A stretch of 13,848 bases of DNA from DATKEU01 sp036493295 (GCA_036493295.1 DASXQB010000051.1:1-13848); one strand, 5' to 3'; counted from the first letter of the stretch, positions 6,624-13,848 are shown. The notes: generated by a model not told the origin, from the sequence alone. A program made the numbers and translations.

Positions 6624-7439
6624 TTATTTGCCGGCGGTGATCTGAAAATTGCGCGGGCGCGGCGTGCCCGACGTCGACGAGAACCACTTGTCGTAGATGG
6701 TGCGGGCCTGACCGTTCTTTTCCATCTCCAGCAGCGTCTTGTTCACGAACGACACGAACGCCGTGTCGCCCTTGCGCATGCCCAGGCCGTAAGGCTCCTC
6801 GGAGATCTGCAGCGACGCGATCTCATAGTGCGGATCGTGCAGGTTGTTCAGCTGGCCGATCAAGATCGACTCGTCGGTGGTCACCGCCACCACCTTGCCC
6901 TGCTGCAACGCCAGCACCGCCTGCGGGTAGTCGTCGAACGACAGCACGGTGGCGCTGGGCACCGCCTGGGCGACGTTCTGCTCTGAGGTCGAGCCCTTGG
7001 CGGTGGCCACCTTCTTGCCCTCGAGATCCTTCAGCGTCTTCACCGTCCCCACCTTGGCCAGGAACTTCTGCCCGGTGACAAAATAGGTGTGGGAAAAGGC
7101 GATCTGTTTTTCGCGCTCGGCGGTGTGGGTCATGGTGGCGGCGATGAGATCGATGTTGCGCTCTTGCAGCTGCGGGATGCGGCTGGCCGACGTCACCGGC
7201 TTCAACTCGGCCTTCACCTTCAGCTTGTCCGCCAGGGCCTTGCAGAAATCGATGTCGTAGCCGACCAGCTCGCGCGAGCCGGCGTCGACATAACCGAACG
7301 GCGGCAGCGAATCCTTCACCCCGCACACCAGCACGCCCTTCTTTTTCACGTCGGCCAGCGTATCGGCCGCGGCGGCCGGCGTCGTGCGGAACGAAAGCAC
7401 CGCCGCCGTGGCCAGCAGCGCCAAGAAAAGTCGCTTCAT
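6624..7439 (-). CDS. Periplasmic amino acid-binding protein (glutamate/aspartate type)
   Basis: A 271-residue secreted solute-binding protein (SBP family 3). It has a signal peptide of about 25 residues: MKR, a hydrophobic core LFLALLATAAVLSF, then TTPAAAA with an AxA cleavage site. Family patterns are LVCGVKDSLPPFGYVD, ELVGYDIDFCKALADKL, and TSASRIPQLQERNIDLIAATMTHTAERE, where the Arg and the Thr-His region line the alpha-carboxylate pocket. KGSTSEQNV follows in the second lobe. The nearest well-known relatives are GltI/DebP-type glutamate-aspartate binders; ligand choice is inferred. An ATG at 7448 would add three residues, but the AAGGGG ribosome site abuts it, whereas it is well spaced from 7439. 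The gene lies between the ATPase and the permease genes. Confidence 0.92.
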   Translation of the reverse strand: MKRLFLALLATAAVLSFRTTPAAAADTLADVKKKGVLVCGVKDSLPPFGYVDAGSRELVGYDIDFCKALADKLKVKAELKPVTSASRIPQLQERNIDLIAATMTHTAEREKQIAFSHTYFVTGQKFLAKVGTVKTLKDLEGKKVATAKGSTSEQNVAQAVPSATVLSFDDYPQAVLALQQGKVVAVTTDESILIGQLNNLHDPHYEIASLQISEEPYGLGMRKGDTAFVSFVNKTLLEMEKNGQARTIYDKWFSSTSGTPRPRNFQITAGK

Positions 7440-7484
7440 GTTGGTCATCCCCTTTTTTTGTTTGCTGCCTGGGTTTCGTTCACG

Positions 7485-8219
<735 letters not shown>

Positions 8220-8393
8220 CGGGCGCAGGATACTGCAGTTGGCCACGACCCGCGTGGGCGTCGTCCCCACCGGTAGCCGGACGAGCCGCCTTTAACGCTG
8301 ACGACCGACATATCCGCGGCAAATCGAGGAGAAATTCACGGCAAACGTAATTTTGTCGCTGGCCGCGCAACGCGCCCCAGGCCACGCTTTAGG

Positions 8394-9134
8394 GTGGCGA
8401 GTTTTGGTCATCTCGCCGTCGGAATGCTGACGGGCCAGCTGCACAGCGCAGGGGCCGGACATCGTTCGCGGAGGCGCTGCTACACCGCCATCCTGCTGTT
8501 CGCGGTGTTCTCGATTCTGCCCGACGCCGATCTGATCCCGGTGGCGTTGGGCGCGCACGACTGGGGCGCCATCGGCCATCGCGGCGCTTCGCACTCGCTG
8601 GTGACCGCGTTGATGGTGGGCCTGGCGTGCGGGCTGTTCGCGCGGCGAATGGGCGTGCCGGCCTTGCGAACCGCCTTCGCCATCACCGTCGCTGTCGGCA
8701 GCCACGGCTTGCTCGACACCCTCGGCGAAGGCGGCCGCGGCATCCCGCTTTTGTGGCCGTTTTCCAGCCATCGCTTCATGTCGCCGTGGCGGGTGCTGCC
8801 CGACGCCCCGCGCGTCGAAGACTATCTGTCGCGCGCCGGCATCATCAGCCTGCTGTCCGAGTTCGGTTATTTCCTTCCCCTGATGGTGTACGTGCTGTGG
8901 CCGCGCAAGCGGTCCGGCGCCAAGACGACGGCAATGGCCGAAGCAGCGCCGGCCAAAGCCGCGACGACCGGGACAGTCGAAACGGCGATGCCGCCCTTGA
9001 CCATGGTCCGCGGCGGCCGGCCCGACACGCCGCCGCTGGGCGTGCGCGCGGTGGCGAGCGACGCCCAGGCCGGCGAGGTTCGATCGGCCGACGCCAGCCG
9101 CGACGACGATCCGCCGCTGCGTTCCAGCGGCTAA
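8394..9134 (+). CDS. YdjM/DUF457-type membrane-bound metal-dependent hydrolase
   Basis: 246 residues from a GTG at 8394, giving the typical MASFGHLAVG N-terminus. Family histidines and acids are in place: His6 in FGHLAVG, LPDADLIP (42-49), the H-R-G-x-x-H-S motif HRGASHSLV (62-70), and SHGLLDTLGEGGRGIPLLWPFS (103-124) with His104 and Asp108. Hydrophobic segments at about 31-51, 68-85, 92-110 and 151-170 indicate an integral membrane protein. The family (including E. coli YdjM, an SOS-controlled inner-membrane protein) is annotated as metal-dependent hydrolases, but the substrate is unknown. Residues 171-246 form a long, low-complexity, charged Ala/Thr/Pro-rich tail that is not part of the core domain. 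It is divergent from the ABC operon across 174 bp. Confidence 0.85.
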   Translation: MASFGHLAVGMLTGQLHSAGAGHRSRRRCYTAILLFAVFSILPDADLIPVALGAHDWGAIGHRGASHSLVTALMVGLACGLFARRMGVPALRTAFAITVAVGSHGLLDTLGEGGRGIPLLWPFSSHRFMSPWRVLPDAPRVEDYLSRAGIISLLSEFGYFLPLMVYVLWPRKRSGAKTTAMAEAAPAKAATTGTVETAMPPLTMVRGGRPDTPPLGVRAVASDAQAGEVRSADASRDDDPPLRSSG

Positions 9135-9198
9135 TACGGGGCGACCGCAATTTGCCTTCAAGTCCTGGAGGGCGGCTGACGATGGAAATAGTCGGGGC

Positions 9199-9435
9199 AT
9201 GGAAACGCTGCAAAAAGCCGGGGCGTACGCGCTGATCGTCGGCGTCAAATATCTGCGCCGGGCTCTCACCACGCTGGCCGATATTCAGGACGCAGCGAAA
9301 GGGACGCGCGCGGACGGCGAGGCCGAGGTGCGCGCCCTGCGCGACGAGGTCGACGCCCTGCACGACAGCCTGCGCCAGATCAAAGCCACCCTCGGCGCCG
9401 ACGAATCACCCATCGGCGCCCGTCTGCTGCAATAG
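9199..9435 (+). CDS. Small coiled-coil protein, function unknown
   Basis: 78 residues. The N-terminal amphipathic or hydrophobic stretch (KAGAYALIVGVKYLRRALTTLA, 6-27) is followed by a charged heptad-rich segment (EAEVRALRDEVDALHDSLRQIKATL, 41-65) that should form a coiled coil. I do not recognise a family. Third codon positions are mostly G or C, as in its neighbours, which supports real coding. The ribosome site for ATG 9199 is poor (GGGG one base away). By contrast, a GGAGGG at 9167-9172 is well placed for an out-of-frame ATG at 9182 that opens a 17-codon minigene ending at 9235, overlapping this start. It lies 64 bp after the hydrolase gene and may share its transcript. Confidence 0.6.
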   Translation: METLQKAGAYALIVGVKYLRRALTTLADIQDAAKGTRADGEAEVRALRDEVDALHDSLRQIKATLGADESPIGARLLQ

Positions 9436-9705
9436 CCGCCCCAGGCGTCACCGCTGCCGCGACGCCCGGCGCCGCTGGCATATGATGCGGGCGTGTTTTC
9501 CGCGCCGGTCTCGTCAGCGCCGGTTCGCTTGCCTGCGCACGCCGCATTTTCGTCGCGAGCCGGCTTTCGTCGCAGCTGACCCTGGTGCCGGGCGCGGACC
9601 ACGACGATGTCCCCCGAGACGCTGACTCTGGACAGCTACCGCGCGACGCTGTTGTCGTTCATCGAGGCGGTGATTCCGCCCGCGCCCTGAGCCTGAGCGC
9701 GGCGC
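9436..9705. other. 270 bp stretch with a possible -10 box and a short or broken reading frame
   Basis: TATGAT at 9481-9486 matches the -10 consensus at five of six positions, but no -35 is evident. Downstream, one plus-strand frame holds GTG 9493 to TGA 9579 (28 residues) and then ATG 9607 to TGA 9690 (27 residues, MSPETLTLDSYRATLL...). The second part reads like the N-terminus of a real protein (helix followed by FIEAVIPPAP) and could be the stub of a decayed gene interrupted by an in-frame TGA. It may equally be non-coding. A GGCGCC-TAG-GGCGCC hairpin (9701-9715) ends the stretch and includes the stop codon of the next, minus-strand gene. Confidence 0.25.
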
Positions 9706-9990
9706 CTAGGGCGCCCGGTCGTGATCGGCTTCGTCGGTGGCGTCTGCGCGGCTGGCACGAGGAGCGCTGACCTCCAGCGCTTCGATGCGATAGTTGCCGA
9801 TCAGGCCGGCGACGATGTTGCGCGCCCGTTCGGTGATCTGCGCTTCCGATAGATCCAGGCCGTCGCGGGTCTGCAGGACGCGAATCCCGGCGGCCACGTC
9901 GCGCAGAAGCTGGCGCAGGGTGAGCACGCTGCGGGTGTATGCGGGCAGGGACGCCTTGGACGAACGCACGATGGCTGGGATGGTAGACAC
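9706..9990 (-). CDS. Small protein of unknown function, divergent from the Abi-alpha gene
   Basis: 94 residues from a GTG at 9990. Residues 20-72 look like a compact helical domain (RSVLTLRQLLRDVAAGIRVL, then LDLSEAQITERARNIVAGLI, then NYRIEALEV). The last 20 residues are acidic and probably disordered. No membrane segment, signal peptide or known motif is seen and I do not recognise a family. Third codon positions are strongly G/C through the helical part, which supports coding. A GAG lies six bases before the GTG as a modest ribosome site. The leader directly upstream contains a hairpin with a T8 tract on the same strand, so expression could be attenuated. Pairing with the divergent Abi-alpha gene is suggested only by position. 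Confidence 0.55.
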   Translation of the reverse strand: MSTIPAIVRSSKASLPAYTRSVLTLRQLLRDVAAGIRVLQTRDGLDLSEAQITERARNIVAGLIGNYRIEALEVSAPRASRADATDEADHDRAP

Positions 9991-10005
9991 GTCGATCTCA
10001 GAAGT

Positions 10006-10034
10006 AAAAAAAACTGATCGGTCTGGGAGACCGA
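10006..10034 (-). terminator. Intrinsic terminator/attenuator upstream of the 94-residue gene
   Basis: On the minus strand TCGGTCT-CCC-AGACCGA (10034 to 10018) forms a 7 bp stem with a 3-base loop. TCAG and a run of eight T (10013 to 10006) follow. No minus-strand gene lies upstream in the window, so the hairpin sits in the leader of the gene starting at 9990, or ends a very short transcript. Pairing and T run are seen directly; termination is inferred. Confidence 0.5.
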
Positions 10035-10039
10035 AGCGC

Positions 10040-10069
10040 TTTGTCTCATCGGCGACGGAAGGCTGTCAA
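10040..10069 (-). promoter_or_regulatory. Possible minus-strand promoter with consensus -35
   Basis: A perfect TTGACA reads on the minus strand at 10069-10064. The best -10 at 18 bp spacing is GACAAA (10045-10040), a weak match with three of six bases. Initiation here would place the T8 hairpin within the first ~30 nucleotides of the transcript. The strength of the promoter is doubtful because of the poor -10. Confidence 0.3.
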
Positions 10070-10188
10070 GCAACGGTGCTGACACATTCGGCCGGCGCGA
10101 GCGGCCACGAAACCTTCCTGAAACCGGCGAAGAATGGAGCTCCAAGTCGGCCAACAATTGACGGCCGAATGGAGTAACCTGCCGGCCG

Positions 10189-11010
10189 ATGCTGTTCAGC
10201 AAGGAGAGGGAAAAGGTGGCCAGCGCGACGCGGGCGATCCGCGACCTGATGGTTCGCCCGCGCGCCACCGGCGGCGCCGAGACTGACCTGGGCGGTGGCC
10301 TGCAAGTGGTGGCGCGGCTGGCGATGTCGCCGCTGGGTTTTGTTCCGCAGGCAGCGGCGCGCGTGCCCGGCATGCTGCGCGAGCTTGGCGAACGACGCCG
10401 GGCCATCCCCGAGCGCCGGCGCCTGGCTCCCAACCCGATCCTGACCGCTCAGGTGCTGTCAGCATCGCTGCGCGCCGACGAGGTCCTCCGCGAGCGGTAC
10501 CTGAATCTTTTGGCCGCATCGATGGACAGCGCCACCGCTCGCCGTGTTCACCCCGCCTTCGTGCAGGTGCTGCGCGAGATCACCCCCGACGAGGCGCGCA
10601 TCTTCAGCCTCTTCGACACCGACGGTCCCTACCCGGTGATCACCGTGCAGGCCCGATACAAGTTCGGCGGCTACACCCACACCGAATTGCGGAACTTCAA
10701 TTTGCTGGGCGAACAAGCCGGCTGTGATTTCCCCGATCGGGCGCCGATGTACCTGGACAACCTGGGCCGCCTGGGCCTGACCGAGATCCGCGCCGCCCGC
10801 GTCTCGGAAGACGCCCGCATGTTCAAGGTGGTCGAGCAGCACCCGCGCGTGCGGGAAGCCCTGGCCCGCATCGAAGCGCGCCGGCCCGCCCAGCTGGGCC
10901 CCAGCGACGAGCCGATCGTCCCCGACATCCAGCACAAGTATCTCTTCGTCACCGCGTTCGGCCGGCAGTTTTACGACGCCTGCGAGTACCGACCGGAGGC
11001 CGAGTCGTAG
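10189..11010 (+). CDS. Abi-alpha (DUF4393-type) protein, abortive-infection-related
   Basis: 273 residues from ATG 10189. The central block matches the Abi_alpha/DUF4393 family: PNPILTAQVLSASLRADE (81-98), LRERYLNLLAASMDSATARR (100-119) and VHPAFVQVLREITPDEARIFSLF (120-142). A winged-helix-like C-terminal half follows (LRNFNLLGEQAG, LDNLGRLGLTEIR, HKYLFVTAFGRQFYDAC). The N-terminal 80 residues are basic with one moderately hydrophobic stretch (35-62). Members of the family are named after an abortive-infection phage-resistance protein; the biochemical activity is not established. An in-frame GTG at 10216 has a much better ribosome site (AAGGAG at 10201-10206) than ATG 10189 and may be the true start, giving 264 residues. 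It heads the unit with mgtE 33 bp downstream. Confidence 0.8.
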   Translation: MLFSKEREKVASATRAIRDLMVRPRATGGAETDLGGGLQVVARLAMSPLGFVPQAAARVPGMLRELGERRRAIPERRRLAPNPILTAQVLSASLRADEVLRERYLNLLAASMDSATARRVHPAFVQVLREITPDEARIFSLFDTDGPYPVITVQARYKFGGYTHTELRNFNLLGEQAGCDFPDRAPMYLDNLGRLGLTEIRAARVSEDARMFKVVEQHPRVREALARIEARRPAQLGPSDEPIVPDIQHKYLFVTAFGRQFYDACEYRPEAES

Positions 11011-11043
11011 TCAACGCAACACCTCGCGCCCCGGAGCGCCGTC

Positions 11044-12378
11044 ATGACCGCAGCCACGCCGCCGATTGAACGTGAACCCCTGTCGCTGGTGGAGATCCGC
11101 GACGTCTGGCCGTTGCTGACCGTCGGAGACCGCGTGGAGGCCTTCGCGCACTTGCCCCGCGACGAAGCAGAGGAATTTTTCTTCGGCTTGGACGCCCGCG
11201 ATCAGGCGCAGGTGGTGCTGGCCTTGCCGGCGCGCGACCAACGATCGTGGGTGCGCCTGCTGCCGCCCGACGACGCCGCCGACTTCATCCAGGCGGTCCC
11301 GCAGGACAAGCGCGAAACCGTGCTGGCGCTGCTGGACGATCCCACCCGGCGCGAGGTCAGCGCGCTTCTGGCCTACGCCGAGGACAACGCCGGCGGTCTG
11401 ATGAACCCGCGCTTTGCTCGCCTGCGCCCGGACATCACCGTCGACGAGGCGGTCAGCTACCTGCGCCGGCAGACGCGCGAGCAGCCGCGGTCGATCTACT
11501 ACGCGTACGTGCTGGACGCCGATCAGCATTTGCTGGGCACGGTGTCCTTCGGCGATCTCTTCACCGCCGCCGGGCAGACCCGGGTGCGCGACGTGATGAG
11601 CACGTCGGTGGTCACCATCCCCGAACAGATGGATCAGGAATCGGTCAGCCGCGAGTTCGGGCGCTACCACCTGGTGGCGCTGCCGGTCGTCGACGGCGAA
11701 GGGCGGATGAAAGGTATCGTCACCGCCGACGACGTCGTCGAGGTGGTGCAGGAAGAGGCCACCGAGGATATGCAGAAACTGGGCGGCGTGGCGGCCTTGG
11801 AGGCGCCGTATCTCGAGATCCGCCTGTTTCAGATGCTGCGCAAGCGGGTCGGCTGGCTGAGCGTGCTGTTCGTGGGCGAGATGCTGACCGCCAGCGCGAT
11901 GGGCTACTTCGAAAAAGAGATCGCCCGCGCGGTGGTGCTGGCGCTGTTCGTCCCGCTCATCATCTCGAGCGGCGGCAACTCCGGTTCGCAGGCCACCACG
12001 CTGGTCATCCGGGCCATGGCGCTGGGCGAGGTGCGGTTGCGCGACTGGTGGCGGGTGGTGCGGCGCGAATTTTTGGCCGGGCTGGGCCTGGGCCTGGTGC
12101 TGGCGGCGTTGGGCTTCATTCGCATCATGGCCTGGCAGGCGGTCTTTCACACCTACGGCGAGCATTACTTCGGCATCGCCGCCACTGTCGCCTCCAGCCT
12201 GGTGGGTGTGGTTCTGTGGGGCACGCTGGCCGGATCGATGCTACCGTTTTTGTTACGCAGTCTGCGGTTCGACCCCGCCAGCGCGTCGGCGCCCTTCGTG
12301 GCAACATTGGTGGACGTCAGCGGACTGGTCATTTACTTCACCATGGCAGCGATGATCTTGAGAGGAAGTTTGCTCTGA
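11044..12378 (+). CDS. mgtE: MgtE magnesium transporter
   Basis: 444 residues, normal for MgtE, with a good GGAG ribosome site seven bases before the ATG. Domains in order are an N-terminal superhelical MgtE_N domain (14-117, ending in YAEDNAGGLMNP, 111-122), a CBS pair (125-236, with VRDVMSTSVVTIPEQMDQES and VTADDVVEVVQEEATEDMQKLGG), a plug helix, and a TM domain (about 270-440). TM signatures are PLIISSGGNSGSQATTLVIRA (304-324), FDPASASAPFVATLVDVSG (409-427) and Asp424, equivalent to the pore Asp432 of Thermus MgtE. The cytosolic domains close the pore when Mg2+ is high. All the main functional motifs are present, so it should be active. Its last codons carry the ribosome site of the next gene. 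Confidence 0.96.
   Translation: MTAATPPIEREPLSLVEIRDVWPLLTVGDRVEAFAHLPRDEAEEFFFGLDARDQAQVVLALPARDQRSWVRLLPPDDAADFIQAVPQDKRETVLALLDDPTRREVSALLAYAEDNAGGLMNPRFARLRPDITVDEAVSYLRRQTREQPRSIYYAYVLDADQHLLGTVSFGDLFTAAGQTRVRDVMSTSVVTIPEQMDQESVSREFGRYHLVALPVVDGEGRMKGIVTADDVVEVVQEEATEDMQKLGGVAALEAPYLEIRLFQMLRKRVGWLSVLFVGEMLTASAMGYFEKEIARAVVLALFVPLIISSGGNSGSQATTLVIRAMALGEVRLRDWWRVVRREFLAGLGLGLVLAALGFIRIMAWQAVFHTYGEHYFGIAATVASSLVGVVLWGTLAGSMLPFLLRSLRFDPASASAPFVATLVDVSGLVIYFTMAAMILRGSLL
12361..12378 (+). promoter_or_regulatory. Ribosome site and CTGA stop/start overlap for the mannanase gene
   Basis: AGAGGAAG (12361-12368) lies inside the last codons of mgtE, about six to eight bases before CTG 12375. The CTG overlaps the mgtE stop as CTGA. 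The overlap resembles the ATGA and GTGA couplings common in operons, which supports CTG as a start. Confidence 0.5.
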
Positions 12379-13667
12379 ACGCGGGCGGCACCGCAGGCCG
12401 CTTCATTCGCCGGCGCCTTTTGTTCGCGGCGATGGGAATCGCTCTTTCGACCGCCGGGTGCCACAGTTCCTCACCGCGCGCGCCGGCGGTCGTGGCGCCC
12501 GCCGAGCCTCCTGCCCACGCCGACGAGCTGGAAGACATCGGCTGCCCGCCGCTGCCGCCCATCGCCGGCTTCGTCGGCCGCGACGACGGGGCGCTGCTGT
12601 TCAATCACCTGTCGCCTTACCGCGCCACCGGCACGAACCTTTATTACCTGCAGCAGCTTCTGTCGTACGCCCAGCAGGACAAGGACGCCACCGCCCTGCG
12701 CGTGGTGCGCGAGGTGCTGGACGATCTGGTCTGCTTGTCGCTGCCGGTGGCGCGCATCTGGGGCTTCAACGATTCCCCCACCGACGCGTCGTCGATTCGC
12801 CACAACCCCGACGAAGGCTTTCGCGAGGAGGGCCTCTTGGGCCTGGACCAGGCCGTGTGGGAGGCGAAAAAACGGGGTATTCGGTTGATCATTCCGCTGG
12901 TGAACAACTGGGCCGAATACGGCGGCCTGCCGGCGTACGCGGCGTGGGCCACGCAAGCGCTGGGCACGCCGTACACGCACGACGATTTTTTCACCACGCC
13001 GCAGATGAAGCAGTGGTGGAAGGACTATGTCTTCATGCTGGTGAACCGGGTGAACACCTTCACCGGCGTGGCTTACAAAGACGAGCCGGCCATCCTGGCC
13101 TGGGAGATCGGCAACGAGCTGCGTTGCCGATCTTGTCGCGGCACCAGCAAGCTGCCCGACGCCGTTGCCGAGCTGGCCGGTTTTCTGAAAGCCATCGCCC
13201 CGAACCAGCTGGTCGCCGACGGTGGCGACGGCTTCGACGACGACCCGATCCCGTACGCCGGCCTGTCGAACCTGTACGCCGTACGCGGCGACGAAGGGGC
13301 CAGCTATTCCAAGCTGACCGCCGTCGACGATCTGGACATGCTGAGCTACCACTTTTATCCGGGCAATTACGGCCTTTCCACTGCGCGCGACACGGAGATC
13401 TGGATCGAGCGGCATCAGGCCCTGGCCGCTGCTGTCGGTAAGGTCGGCTATCTCGGCGAGTGCGGGTTCGCTGGATCGGATCCGGACCGCGCCGCCAGCT
13501 ATGACGGGTGGCTCGGCCATTTGTTTGCGTGGAACGCGGCGCCGCTGGGTTTGTTCTGGCAGCTTTTGCCGGCGGGGCGCTCGGCCAATGACGGGTATGC
13601 GGTGTACTCGCGCCAGGACAACGCCACCGCCTGGATTCTGGGCCGCTGGGGACGATCCTTGCGATGA
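12375..13667 (+). CDS. GH5 endo-beta-1,4-mannanase, lipoprotein
   Basis: 430 residues if begun at CTG 12375. The N-terminus MNAGGTAGRFIRRRLLFAAMGIALSTAGC... is a textbook lipoprotein signal: RRR at 12-14, a hydrophobic core, and lipobox STAGC with Cys29. The enzyme is therefore probably anchored in the outer membrane or periplasm. A Pro/Ala linker (33-50) precedes a glycoside hydrolase family 5 domain of the mannanase type: TGTNLYYLQQ (85-94), VARIWGFND (125-133), IIPLVNNWAEYGG (172-184), FFTTPQMKQWWKDYV (205-219), NRVNTFTGVAYKDEPAILAWEIGNE (224-248, acid/base Glu248), SYHFYP (324-329) and GYLGECGF (358-365, nucleophile Glu362). It would cut beta-1,4-mannan backbones. Starting at TTG 12420 or ATG 12432 would remove the positive charges of the signal, so CTG is preferred. 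It overlaps the next gene by ATGA. Confidence 0.88.
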   Translation: MNAGGTAGRFIRRRLLFAAMGIALSTAGCHSSSPRAPAVVAPAEPPAHADELEDIGCPPLPPIAGFVGRDDGALLFNHLSPYRATGTNLYYLQQLLSYAQQDKDATALRVVREVLDDLVCLSLPVARIWGFNDSPTDASSIRHNPDEGFREEGLLGLDQAVWEAKKRGIRLIIPLVNNWAEYGGLPAYAAWATQALGTPYTHDDFFTTPQMKQWWKDYVFMLVNRVNTFTGVAYKDEPAILAWEIGNELRCRSCRGTSKLPDAVAELAGFLKAIAPNQLVADGGDGFDDDPIPYAGLSNLYAVRGDEGASYSKLTAVDDLDMLSYHFYPGNYGLSTARDTEIWIERHQALAAAVGKVGYLGECGFAGSDPDRAASYDGWLGHLFAWNAAPLGLFWQLLPAGRSANDGYAVYSRQDNATAWILGRWGRSLR

Positions 13668-13848
13668 CCGTCGCGACCACCGGCACGCCGATGCTGCGCG
13701 CGAACCTCGAGGCGCTCGGCCGTCGCGATCCCGACCTGGTGGCGCGCATCGGCTGGCCCGTCGACGATCGCCACGTCACCACCGACGCCGACGGAACGCT
13801 GTGGTATCAGCTGCACCAGACGCGGCACCGGCTGGCGCTAGGTGACGC
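13664..13848 (+). CDS. Partial protein, resembles the N-terminus of DUF115/MAF-type enzymes
   Basis: The ATG at 13664 overlaps the mannanase stop (ATGA) and the frame stays open to the window edge, giving 61 residues. The segment MLRANLEALGRRDPDLVARI (10-29) is like the opening of motility-associated-factor (DUF115, MptE-like) proteins. TDADGTLWYQLHQTR (41-55) is less diagnostic. Too little is present to be sure of the family. Translational coupling to the mannanase places it in the same transcript. Confidence 0.6.
   Translation, partial: MTVATTGTPMLRANLEALGRRDPDLVARIGWPVDDRHVTTDADGTLWYQLHQTRHRLALGD

Noticed and set aside
8271..8393. Promoters between the ABC operon and the DUF457-type gene
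   Set aside because: Several TTGCCG and TATG fragments exist, but no -35/-10 pair with acceptable spacing on either strand.
9701..9715. GGCGCC-TAG-GGCGCC hairpin as a terminator for the 94-residue gene
   Set aside because: A 6 bp stem of a self-complementary hexamer is common at this GC content, and no T tract follows on either strand.
11011..12165. 384-codon minus-strand open frame
   Set aside because: Antisense to mgtE, which has complete domains; no motif in the antisense product.
11247..12374. Upstream open extension of the mannanase frame through mgtE
   Set aside because: The product in this part is Arg/Gly/Ala-rich shadow sequence overlapping mgtE; the lipoprotein signal begins only near 12375.
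12471..13520. 349-codon minus-strand open frame
   Set aside because: Antisense to the GH5 domain, whose two catalytic glutamates and flanking motifs are intact.

Overview
This 13.8 kb window is a high-GC, densely coded bacterial chromosome segment. Its genes include a leucine/isovalerate-type acyl-CoA degradation cluster, a polar amino acid ABC importer, MgtE and a GH5 mannanase lipoprotein. The strong G/C preference at third codon positions and this gene set fit a soil- or sediment-type Gram-negative such as a member of the Myxococcota, but the taxonomic placement is inference only. No rRNA, tRNA, CRISPR array, transposase or integrase was seen.

Region 1 (1-3824, minus strand) is a co-directional cluster read right to left: a HAD-type phosphatase, hydroxymethylglutaryl-CoA lyase, a methylglutaconyl-CoA hydratase-like enoyl-CoA hydratase, and a biotin-dependent acyl-CoA carboxylase carboxyltransferase subunit that runs off the left edge. 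The last three match the lower half of leucine/isovalerate catabolism: carboxylation of methylcrotonyl-CoA, hydration to HMG-CoA, then cleavage to acetyl-CoA and acetoacetate.

Region 2 (3825-5194) holds a divergent control region, a small two-TM membrane protein on the plus strand, and a 557 bp convergent intergenic stretch. The control region contains a perfect 26 bp palindrome and a terminator-like hairpin whose loop carries the start codon. The intergenic stretch contains two large imperfect inverted-repeat elements and no credible gene.

Region 3 (5195-8219, minus strand) is a complete four-gene polar amino acid ABC importer operon in the order ATPase, periplasmic binding protein, permease, permease. 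It most resembles glutamate/aspartate or glutamine systems. It is divergent from a YdjM/DUF457-type membrane-bound metal-dependent hydrolase (8394-9134), which is followed by a 78-residue coiled-coil protein.

Region 4 (9436-13848) is the least ordinary part. A short minus-strand gene (94 aa) of unknown function faces away from an Abi-alpha (DUF4393-type, abortive-infection-related) protein. The 198 bp between them carries a consensus -35 box and a minus-strand hairpin with a T8 tract. The Abi-alpha gene heads a tightly packed plus-strand unit: Abi-alpha, then 33 bp, MgtE Mg2+ transporter, then a CTGA stop/start overlap, a GH5 mannanase lipoprotein that seems to begin with CTG, then an ATGA overlap, and the start of a protein resembling DUF115/MAF enzymes that runs off the right edge. 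The coupling of a phage-defence-related family to MgtE is the best candidate in the window for something undescribed. The functional link is inference.
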